Source: Desulfatitalea sp. (GTDB lineage Bacteria; Desulfobacterota; Desulfobacteria; Desulfobacterales; Desulfosarcinaceae). Taken from it: 10,275 nt of DNA. Location: NCBI GenBank assembly GCA_013041835.1, contig JABDRH010000625.1, forward strand, positions 1 to 10,275, written 5' to 3'. This document shows positions 1-5,896 of this stretch, in pieces. The first letter of the stretch is position 1, and each line of letters starts with the position of its first letter. The notes under the pieces were generated by a model. The model had not been told where the DNA came from. It did not search any database and worked only from the letters and a program-made list of their open reading frames with translations. A program made the translations under genes and the position numbers.

Positions 1-2
1 GG

Positions 3-515
3 ACCAAGGCAGGAACGGCGGCAGTGTCGTGCGCCCAGGCGATCAAGGGTTGCGGCGTGGCGGTCGACTTTCCCATGGAACAGATTAACACTTTGAAAGA
101 GAAGCTATTTGCACCGCTTGAACGCAAACGCGGGCTTTCCCACCAAGAAATGATTCGCGAGATCCAGGATGCCATTGCGCCGGTCGATTACAGCGTCATC
201 AAAACCGAATCCCGAATGAAAGAGGCGCTGGGAAAAATACTTTCAATACAAAAGAAAATAGACCGTCTGAAGGCTGACGACTTTCATGAACTGACCCGGT
301 GCATCGATGCGCAAAGCATGGTGTTGGGGGCCGAATTGTTCTACCGGGCGTCTCTCTTGAGAACCGAATCGAGAGGGTTTCATCTCCGGGAAGACTATCC
401 TGACACGGATGACGCAAACTGGTTGAAATGGATTACCCTCAAGCAGGTTGACGGCCGGATGATGCTGGACACGGAAGATATTCCGATGCATTTGTACATG
501 TATCAGCCGGAATAA
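3..515 (+). CDS. Fumarate reductase/succinate dehydrogenase-type flavoprotein, C-terminal part (5' end outside window)
   Basis: The reading frame is open from the first complete codon (base 3) to a TAA at 513-515, so the gene starts upstream; the GTG at 24 is internal. The visible 170 residues begin with the Ala/Gly-rich end of an FAD-binding domain (a GCGVAVDFP stretch). They continue as the helical C-terminal domain of the fumarate reductase/SDH/APS-reductase-like flavoprotein family. The diagnostic piece is the ESRGFHLREDYPDTDDANW segment near the end, matching the family's conserved ESRG-H-RxDYPxxDDxxW motif. The family transfers hydride or electrons via FAD. The catalytic domain lies outside the window, so substrate and partners are unknown. 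Many anaerobes carry such paralogs in catabolic clusters and they need not be respiratory fumarate reductases. The family call is firm; the specific function is open. Confidence 0.85.
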   Translation, partial: TKAGTAAVSCAQAIKGCGVAVDFPMEQINTLKEKLFAPLERKRGLSHQEMIREIQDAIAPVDYSVIKTESRMKEALGKILSIQKKIDRLKADDFHELTRCIDAQSMVLGAELFYRASLLRTESRGFHLREDYPDTDDANWLKWITLKQVDGRMMLDTEDIPMHLYMYQPE

Positions 516-524
516 AAGAGATAA

Positions 525-677
525 CCCCAGTGTTGCATAAAAAAAGATGGCTTACAACTCAACTCGACCTTGCGCTCACCGCTTGTTAAATCCTCGGAGT
601 AATGTCCTGAATCTGTAATTTCAATACCCGCAACTGTTCATCTACTTTAGGCCATCTTTCTCTATGCAACATTGGGG
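525..677. mobile_element. MITE-like element with 28-bp terminal inverted repeats
   Basis: The left arm (525-552, beginning CCCCAGTGTTGCATAA) and the right arm (650-677, ending TATGCAACATTGGGG) are inverted copies matching at 24 of 28 positions. All four differences are transitions. They enclose about 97 bp with no coding capacity, giving a 153-bp unit that begins 10 bp after the flavoprotein stop codon. Long matched ends, small size and an insertion site between convergent genes fit a non-autonomous transposon or an internally deleted IS. I see no clear target-site duplication. No transposase is present, so the family cannot be named. Alternatively, the arms could pair in RNA as a long-loop hairpin, but no T-tract follows either arm. 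Confidence 0.55.
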
Positions 678-760
678 GGAGCTACTTCCATCCTGGCAGG
701 TTGAGGTGGCTTAAACGGCATTGTTTTCGTACGGGTGTACTTTTAAAGCCTTCCAGAACC

Positions 761-790
761 TATCGCGGCCTCCGTCGGGAAGCCGCGATA
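761..790. repeat. Perfect 9-bp-stem inverted repeat, possible terminator of the porin operon
   Basis: TATCGCGGC at 761-769 pairs perfectly with GCCGCGATA at 782-790. Inside it, after a C/A mismatch, TCC pairs with GGA around a GTCG tetraloop. It lies 96 nt past the porin stop codon on the minus strand, between convergent genes, where a transcription-ending structure would be expected. No T-run follows on either strand, so a classical intrinsic terminator is not supported. A 3'-end-stabilising hairpin is equally possible. The rest of 678-885 holds no gene I can support. Confidence 0.4.
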
Positions 791-885
791 ACTTCAATCT
801 GGATTGTCGTTTTCAAATGCCCGGTAAAAATCGCCACAAACCGGAGTGAACGTCCAGGCGCGGCGTGCAGGATGCTTGGCGCCGG

Positions 886-2088
886 CTAAAAAACAACGGT
901 AAGCTTGGCCGCGCCGTAGTAAAACCGGCTGCCGGGATCTTCATCGCCTTTAGGATTGTCGGCTCTAAAAACGAGAGCCGTTCCGTCGACGGCGTGCCCT
1001 TCGATTTTGAAAATCCAATTGTCGTTGATGTCGAAGCGAAAGGTCAGCGCAAGATCTTTTTCCCAGGCATCGTGGTAGTACTGCTCCTGCGACACATTGT
1101 CGCCATCTTTGTCATCCGAATCCGGATAGAACTCCGAATAGTAGGCGCCCAACGTAAACCAATCGACAAAGCGGTATGCGGCCGACACGTAATAGCTTTC
1201 CTGTTTTACGGTCCTGGTAAACTGAAAGAAAGGAAACTGAACGGAGGTGTCGCCACTATCAGAAAAAAAGTATTCAGCCGTCAGGACCAGGTTGTTCCAT
1301 GTGTATTCGACTGAAAATATTTGAGACATTGGGGAGGATGCCATGCTTCCGATTGAAGAACCCAAAGAAATGGGTATTTCAAGATTCCCTACCTTGGAAA
1401 AGGAGTATCCGAATAACAGGCCAACTATCGGCGGCTCCCATCGCAGGGCGCCGGCGTATATTTTATTGTTCACTACCGTACCGGCAATACTTGCCCCCAT
1501 CGGGTTCAGGAAGACTTCCATGTATTTGCCAATGCCGCTATCCAAATCCACGTTCATGGCGCCGGCGAGCAATTGGTACTCGAGGTTGCCGGCAACGCTC
1601 AAATCCACATTGCCATAGACGCCCGCGCCGTTGACCGCGATGATGAGGTCCCGCAAAAGGTCGGTGTAGATCCCCTGGGGCAGGACGATGCTGGTGCGAA
1701 GCATGTCCATGTCGCGGGATTCATTGTACAGGCCGAATGGCAGTTTGATGCGGCCGGCCCGCAAGCCCAGCCAATCTTTATAGCGATAGTCTGCATAGGC
1801 CCAGTCCAGTGTGATTTTATTGTTGGAGGCATCGCCCAGGTCGCGCGAAAACAGTTGCAACCCGAGATGTAGCTTATCGTTCAATTGCTTGCTGAAGCAG
1901 ATGCCTGCTTCGTTGTATTCGAAACTGCCGCTTTTGGTGTCGCTGGCAAGGTAGTTGTAAGTATCGGAATAAAGGAACCCCTGGGAGATGAAGCCGTTGA
2001 TGTTCACATCCCCCATGTTGTCGGCCGCGACAGGGCAAGCCCAAACCGTCATTGACAATATGCTTAGCATCAAAATGTATTTTTTCAT
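886..2088 (-). CDS. Outer-membrane beta-barrel porin-like protein
   Basis: This is a 400-residue protein. It opens with a Sec signal peptide (MKK, then a hydrophobic stretch, likely cleaved after PVAA near residue 22). The mature part starts with VNINGFISQGFLYSD, typical of porin first strands. The rest is rich in alternating aromatic/polar beta strands (LGLQLFSRDLG, WAYADYRYKDWLGLRAGRIKLPFGLYNESRD) and ends in a terminal Phe (LTVVF), the usual outer-membrane assembly signal. RAGRIKLPFGLYNE resembles the strand preceding the constriction loop in OprO/P-like and related porins. It probably forms a diffusion channel. A GGAGGA Shine-Dalgarno at 2097-2102 supports the start. The gene follows a small PstS-like protein by 15 nt, so they are co-transcribed. 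Substrate is unknown; a phosphate or oxyanion link is only suggested by the neighbour. Confidence 0.7.
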   Translation of the reverse strand: MKKYILMLSILSMTVWACPVAADNMGDVNINGFISQGFLYSDTYNYLASDTKSGSFEYNEAGICFSKQLNDKLHLGLQLFSRDLGDASNNKITLDWAYADYRYKDWLGLRAGRIKLPFGLYNESRDMDMLRTSIVLPQGIYTDLLRDLIIAVNGAGVYGNVDLSVAGNLEYQLLAGAMNVDLDSGIGKYMEVFLNPMGASIAGTVVNNKIYAGALRWEPPIVGLLFGYSFSKVGNLEIPISLGSSIGSMASSPMSQIFSVEYTWNNLVLTAEYFFSDSGDTSVQFPFFQFTRTVKQESYYVSAAYRFVDWFTLGAYYSEFYPDSDDKDGDNVSQEQYYHDAWEKDLALTFRFDINDNWIFKIEGHAVDGTALVFRADNPKGDEDPGSRFYYGAAKLTVVF

Positions 2089-2103
2089 GGTATTGCTCCT
2101 CCG

Positions 2104-2526
2104 CTATTGCACGGTGATAATTTTAACATTGGCGATCTTGGTATCGGCGCTGATATAGCCGATGGCGCCGGGTGTATTGGCCACAAAATTGACTATGGCT
2201 TGGTCCGAATCAAAGGCCCTGGGGGGTATGCCTTTGCCGGCGAACACCTGTTTTTGCCAAAATCTATCGAATTGGGCGTCGGTTTTACCCAAATACTTTT
2301 TAAGGAATCGGTCATGGGTCGGCGATTTTTTGAGTACCACAAATACGATTTTACTGCCGTCGTCCCAGGTCGTTTTTTTGCCCCGGTAGATGTTGCGCAC
2401 ATCCTTTTTACGCAACGCAACAGCGGACACCGACGGATTGGTGATCACCACCACATCTTCGGCTGATGCCAGTGCAGGGAGCAACGCCAAGAAAACAATT
2501 ACCCAAATCAATTTTTTGATTCTCAT
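2104..2526 (-). CDS. Small periplasmic PstS-like (phosphate-binding-type) protein
   Basis: I chose the ATG at 2526 rather than the longer frame from 2583. It has a GGAG Shine-Dalgarno about 10 nt upstream and starts directly with a signal peptide (MRIKKLIW, hydrophobic core, ALASA cleavage near residue 22), giving 140 residues. The mature protein matches the C-terminal half of the PstS/PBP-like family. Matching elements are the DVRNIYRGKKTTWDDGSKI segment at 42-60, a conserved F-x-R-F-W region near 86-90, and a closing GAIGYIS motif at 120-126, which in PstS precedes the hinge return strand. It is about half the usual PstS length, and no ABC permease or ATPase is nearby. Such half-size proteins occur next to porins in many proteobacteria. 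A periplasmic ligand-binding role is likely; the ligand is not determined. Confidence 0.72.
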   Translation of the reverse strand: MRIKKLIWVIVFLALLPALASAEDVVVITNPSVSAVALRKKDVRNIYRGKKTTWDDGSKIVFVVLKKSPTHDRFLKKYLGKTDAQFDRFWQKQVFAGKGIPPRAFDSDQAIVNFVANTPGAIGYISADTKIANVKIITVQ

Positions 2527-3314
2527 CTCATTTCTTCTCCTTTTAGATGAAACGGTTGAAAGTATCGGCTGCAATTGGGCCACAAGGTGATGCTAATTTC
2601 CTGAATTGGCAAAAAACATAGCATATGGTCGGTCTTTATCATCGTTTCGGCCAACGGTTCGTCGATGCGCGGCGGCGAGACGGTCTGCCGGGCGGATCAA
2701 TGGTGCCATGCACTCACCTAAGATATGTCCTTCGACTTGCTTGTAAGGAGTACTTCAGCGCAAGTGAAGCCATCTTTGCGTCTTTTAAACATTTTCGATC
2801 AGCCTTTAAGGATTCAGGCAAAATACGATTACACTATCTTTCTACCCATTATGCCTGTCCACGGCCTTACATCCACCGGCACATATCTTTACATATGCAC
2901 CGACGGATGCGGTTTTTAGACGAACCTAAATCCGGCGTAGGTTATTTTTTTGCCAGCACCCTAAGAATTGCCAGTTTTCATTTGTTAAGTTGATGCGGGA
3001 TTGGCCACCGCAAGCCTTGCGGCCAAATTATAGAGGAATATTAATTAGGCTGTGTTTGGCTTTGTCGGTGCCACGGTTTGTATCCATAAGATCCATATAT
3101 CAATATGTTACCAATCCACTCCAAATCACTTGTGACTCTCATGCATCAGTCGATATGTCAAAAATACAATGGTATGTCAATGCCTAATTAAGGCGATCTG
3201 ATAAATCCTGGGACATCATTAACCATCGGATTGCCCAATGAAATGGGCTCCGGGGGTATCGCCGAGGCCCATGTGATGGATTCATGCGTCCGCACAATAC
3301 ACAGTTACAAAAAC
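2527..3314. other. AT-richer divergent intergenic region, no supported gene
   Basis: This spacer separates the leftward binding-protein/porin operon from the rightward catabolic operon. Frames here (for example 2625-2993) have no recognisable domain, no Shine-Dalgarno and unnatural composition. Small signals seen: an imperfect hairpin at 3001-3026 (CCGCAA/TTGCGG plus flanking TTGG/CCAA), two direct copies of TATGTCAA at 3154-3161 and 3173-3180 (19-bp spacing), a GCCT/AGGC mini-palindrome at 3182-3194, and a GCCCA/TGGGC hairpin near 3234-3249. The paired TATGTCAA copies lie upstream of the operon promoter candidate and could be an activator site. I could not find a convincing promoter for the minus-strand operon. 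Confidence 0.4.
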
Positions 3315-3343
3315 TTGACAAAAACATTTTGGTATAATATATC
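3315..3343 (+). promoter_or_regulatory. Candidate sigma-70-type promoter of the catabolic operon
   Basis: Two overlapping signals are visible. TTGACA at 3315-3320 is a perfect -35 box followed after 17 bp by TATATC at 3338-3343 as a -10. Within the spacer, TGGTATAAT at 3330-3338 is a perfect extended -10, but only 12 bp from TTGACA, so it would act without that -35. Either reading puts the transcription start near 3345-3350 and leaves a 5' leader of about 255 nt before thiolase A. It is the best promoter match in the divergent spacer. Confidence 0.55.
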
Positions 3344-3429
3344 GGCCTTCTCAAAACAGGTGCTCGAACTCAATCAAGCAGATTCGGGGGTAAATTAGTA
3401 TTTCTCGGAGATGTTATGCCAAAACGATC

Positions 3430-3609
3430 ATGATGGAAAAGATGGCGATTCAGGAATACTTCACCCGCGACCTGTTAATATTGCTCAGAGCAGACGATCC
3501 GTATCAATCGAATGCATCTTTTTTTTTAACCCTATTGCAAGGTAAAATATCATTGCAGCCAATAATACTGGTCAGCGCAAAAAACAATAATAAAAGGAAA
3601 ACGCCATGA
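3430..3609 (+). CDS. Small ORF (59 aa) overlapping the start of thiolase A; possible leader peptide
   Basis: A 59-codon frame starts at tandem ATG codons (3430, 3433) and ends at TGA 3607-3609. That stop overlaps the thiolase A start as ATGA. Its own first ATG overlaps the TGA of a five-codon mini-ORF (MPKRS, 3416-3433) that has a CGGAG Shine-Dalgarno at 3406-3410. The first half (MAIQEYFTRDLLILLRADD) looks protein-like. The second half runs through a nine-T tract (3519-3527) and is AT-rich and low in complexity. It could be a translated leader coupling into thiolase A, the truncated remnant of a larger gene, or chance. I recognise no family. Thiolase A has its own AGGA Shine-Dalgarno, so coupling is not required. 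Confidence 0.25.
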   Translation: MMEKMAIQEYFTRDLLILLRADDPYQSNASFFLTLLQGKISLQPIILVSAKNNNKRKTP

Positions 3610-4847
3610 ACGTTTACATTATAGGCGTCGGAATGACGCGGTTTGGGAAATTTCCGGAGCTGAGCGTAAAAGATTTGACCCGTCAGGCAGTGACGGCCGC
3701 GCTTGAAGATGCGAATTGTGATCAAAAGCATATCGAAGCCGCGTTTTTTGCCAACACGACGCAAGGTTACCTTGAAGGGCAAAACTTTATTCCCGGTCCC
3801 ATCGCTCTGAGAGCGATGGGTTTTGAACACATTCCGATGGTCACCCTTGAAAATGCATGCGCATCAGGGTCGGCTACAGTATGGAATGCCATCAATTTTA
3901 TCCGCTCGGGCGCCGGTGATGTGGCATTGTGTGTCGGTGCGGAAAAGATGAATGTGCCGGACAAGGTTAGAGCACTGAAAATATTCGATTCCGGTTGGGA
4001 ATTGGCCACGGCGGACGAAAATTTCAAGACCATCATGCGCCTGGGCGAAGGTGTCGACATACCTGAAGGATCGACGTCAAAAGATCCTTACAGCCGATTC
4101 ATGGATATATATGGCGCTTGGGGGCGGCAAAAGATTAAAAGGGACGGGCTGACGCAACGGCATTATGCCATGGTGTCGGCCAAGAATCATATGCATTCGG
4201 TCCACAATGAACGGGCGTATTTCAGGAAACCGTTCACGGTGGAGCAGGTGCTGTCCGCCAAACCGATCGTTTTTCCATTGACGATACCGATGTGCGCACC
4301 CCTTACGGACGGGGGCGCGGCGGCTGTCATCTGCAATGAAAACGCGCTTGGAAAATTGGGATTCAGTCGCAAGCGGGCGATAAAAATATTGGCTTCGCTG
4401 ATGGTGACGGGCAGCAATCATGATCTTGAAGATGACGAGAAAGCCCCGATGTATATTGCTTCACAAAAGGCTTACAACATCGCCGGTGTCGGACCGGAAG
4501 AGATGTCCGTGGCCGAGGTGCATGATGCCACCGCCATCGGGGAAACCAAGGAGATCGAATTTCTGCGATTCTGCGACTTGGGCGGAGCAGGGGAGATGAT
4601 TGAACGCGGCGACACATCGATCGGAGGGCGAATCCCGGTCAATCCATCCGGTGGGTTGGAATGTAAGGGGCATCCGATCGGCGCGACCGGTATCGGCCAG
4701 TTGTTCGAATTGGTCTCCCAGCTTCGTGGGGAATGCGGGCAGAGACAGGTCGAAAACGCTCGCTTTGCCATCCAGGAAAACGGAGGCGGCCTGATTGGGG
4801 GCGATGAAGCGGTCGGCTGCATCAACATCCTTGGAAAGTGCGAATAA
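3606..4847 (+). CDS. Thiolase A (SCP-x/SCP2-type acetyl-CoA acetyltransferase family)
   Basis: This 413-residue thiolase-fold protein is near the usual family length. An AGGA Shine-Dalgarno lies at 3595-3598, seven bases before the ATG. The N-terminal signature VYIIGVGMTRFGK is typical of the SCP-x/DUF35-associated subfamily. The nucleophilic Cys sits in ENACASGS (C85). The subfamily His-Asp motif is EVHDATAI (H306-D307), where SCP2 thiolases usually have HDCF, so the Cys of that motif is Ala here. The second His motif is GHPIGATG (H356), and a late Cys (C405) lies in GCINIL. Family members cleave 3-ketoacyl-CoA with CoA or condense acyl-CoAs. Members of this subfamily often need a DUF35 partner, as in benzoylsuccinyl-CoA thiolase BbsAB; the only DUF35 gene here is 3.2 kb downstream, beside thiolase B. 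The family is firm; the substrate is unknown. Confidence 0.87.
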   Translation: MNVYIIGVGMTRFGKFPELSVKDLTRQAVTAALEDANCDQKHIEAAFFANTTQGYLEGQNFIPGPIALRAMGFEHIPMVTLENACASGSATVWNAINFIRSGAGDVALCVGAEKMNVPDKVRALKIFDSGWELATADENFKTIMRLGEGVDIPEGSTSKDPYSRFMDIYGAWGRQKIKRDGLTQRHYAMVSAKNHMHSVHNERAYFRKPFTVEQVLSAKPIVFPLTIPMCAPLTDGGAAAVICNENALGKLGFSRKRAIKILASLMVTGSNHDLEDDEKAPMYIASQKAYNIAGVGPEEMSVAEVHDATAIGETKEIEFLRFCDLGGAGEMIERGDTSIGGRIPVNPSGGLECKGHPIGATGIGQLFELVSQLRGECGQRQVENARFAIQENGGGLIGGDEAVGCINILGKCE

Positions 4848-4886
4848 GAGAAGACTTTTTCAATACAAAGGGATGAAGAAGATTTC

Positions 4887-4925
4887 GAACCGCTGTGGTT
4901 CAATTTTTGCCTTAAAAGGTAAAAA
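4887..4925 (+). repeat. Two adjacent inverted repeats in the thiolase A-CMD gap; weak intrinsic terminator candidate
   Basis: GAACC (4887-4891) pairs with GGTTC (4897-4901) and is followed two bases later by TTTTT. That resembles a short intrinsic terminator, though five base pairs is weak. The T-run itself begins a second inverted repeat, TTTTTGCCTT/AAGGTAAAAA (4904-4925), paired throughout if one G-U is allowed. The two cannot both use the T-run freely, so partial read-through is plausible. A third perfect palindrome, AAGGCGCCTT, lies at 4966-4975. The 202-nt gap otherwise holds nothing coding. Confidence 0.4.
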
Positions 4926-5049
4926 TCGACTAGAAGCGTTTTATTGGGAACAGGCGTGACGGTTTAAGGCGCCTTGATCACTTTCAACATCCAACATAAT
5001 GCGGGCGGGAACATGGCAGATTCGGTGTTCCCAAGAAAGGAGAGCACGA

Positions 5050-5760
5050 ATGAGCGCAAAAGAAGAGAAAAAAGGGGGACGGTTACCCATTGTTCGCACC
5101 GAAGCCGACATCCAGGCGTTATCTCATTTGAGCCCGGAGGAAAAGGCGTTGGCCGTGAAAAACATCAATATGGTCACGCCCACCGTGCCTTATCTCATGG
5201 TGGCCAATGACCCGGAACTGCTGTCGTTCGTGACGATGATGGAGTGGAATTGCGTCGCGCTTCATGATCCGGACTTTCAGGTGATCCCCTTCAGCCCCAT
5301 GAACCTGATTACCCATGTCGTTGCAAGACACACCGGTTCCGAGTATCTTTTGGCGCTCATCACCGCGATGACGGTCGCCGGCATCACGGACGCCAAAAAA
5401 GAGAATATCTACTATACGAAGCTCTCCATGGTGGAGTTCCCGGACTCGGATTTGTGGACGGACGAACAGCGCATCACCATCAAGTTCACCAAAGGGGCCC
5501 TGGAACATAATATCTCCGACGAATTGTTTGAGCAGGCGCGCGAGTTATGGGGCGAGAAGCGGCTTCTCCGGCATCTGTTCTGGATATCCATCTCGAACAT
5601 GTGGGGGATCATTCAGAGCGCCCTGGATATAAAGGTCACTTCCGATATGTTGCCGAGCGGCTATGCTTGGACCCCAGAGGCGATAGAAGCACTCCGAAAG
5701 AAGTTCTCAAAATCCAAAGAGGGTATCATGGCGTTGTGGGATTCTTGGTCTCCGAAGTGA
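5050..5760 (+). CDS. Carboxymuconolactone decarboxylase (CMD/AhpD)-like protein lacking CxxC
   Basis: I start at the ATG at 5050, which has AGGAG at 5038-5042. An ATG 51 nt upstream in the same frame lacks a Shine-Dalgarno. The product has 236 residues, is soluble and has no signal peptide. The segment at 93-121 (RHTGSEYLLALITAMTVAGI, then TDAKKENI) matches the core helix pair of CMD-fold proteins. Residues 137-194 (DEQRITIKF, ISDELFEQARELWGEKRLLRHL, then NMWGIIQSALDI) fit the second helical half. The CxxC redox pair of AhpD is absent; T-G-S-E stands in its place, as in many CMD homologues of unknown activity. The position between thiolase A and the hydrolase implies a part in the same pathway. 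The reaction is not predictable. The assignment is by remembered family pattern only. Confidence 0.55.
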   Translation: MSAKEEKKGGRLPIVRTEADIQALSHLSPEEKALAVKNINMVTPTVPYLMVANDPELLSFVTMMEWNCVALHDPDFQVIPFSPMNLITHVVARHTGSEYLLALITAMTVAGITDAKKENIYYTKLSMVEFPDSDLWTDEQRITIKFTKGALEHNISDELFEQARELWGEKRLLRHLFWISISNMWGIIQSALDIKVTSDMLPSGYAWTPEAIEALRKKFSKSKEGIMALWDSWSPK

Positions 5761-5851
5761 GAAGCCTAAGATCGAAGTTTTTGATGCCCCGCATTGAATA
5801 TACAATCGGGTAATGATTCGAAGGTCAAAAGAGTTGCCCATGATACTGTTG

Positions 5852-5870
5852 GTGGTTATCAGATAACCAC
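5852..5870. promoter_or_regulatory. Perfect 9+1+9 palindrome upstream of the hydrolase gene (operator or RNA hairpin)
   Basis: GTGGTTATCAGATAACCAC is perfectly symmetrical about A5861. It ends 26 nt before the hydrolase ATG and about 14 nt before its Shine-Dalgarno. A centred, perfect palindrome of this size is typical of dimeric regulators such as the TetR or GntR families. As RNA it makes an 8-bp stem with a 3-nt loop. No T-tract follows, so it is not an intrinsic terminator. I did not see a second copy in this window. The rest of the 136-nt gap shows only a weak ATTG/CAAT repeat near 5793-5806. Confidence 0.5.
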
Positions 5871-5896
5871 GGAAGACTTTAAAAAGGAGAAAAATA

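Noticed and set aside
865..1872. Several open frames on the plus strand opposite the porin gene
   Set aside because: They are antisense shadows. The minus-strand frame has a signal peptide, beta-barrel pattern and C-terminal Phe.
2035..2040. Cys near the porin signal peptide end (TVWAC) as a lipobox
   Set aside because: Trp at the -2 position does not fit a lipobox, and a normal signal-peptidase I site (PVAA) follows. The barrel reading is stronger.
2560..2600. Sigma-54-like TGGC...TTGC motif upstream of the binding-protein gene on the minus strand
   Set aside because: The GG-to-GC spacing is 7 rather than the required 10 bases.
2625..2993. 122-residue open frame in the divergent spacer
   Set aside because: No Shine-Dalgarno, no recognisable motif, unusual His/Arg/Cys-rich composition, and it sits in an AT-rich spacer.
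3511..3530. Nine-T tract as an intrinsic terminator
   Set aside because: Only a 4-bp stem (CGAT/ATCG) can be drawn upstream, too weak to support a terminator.
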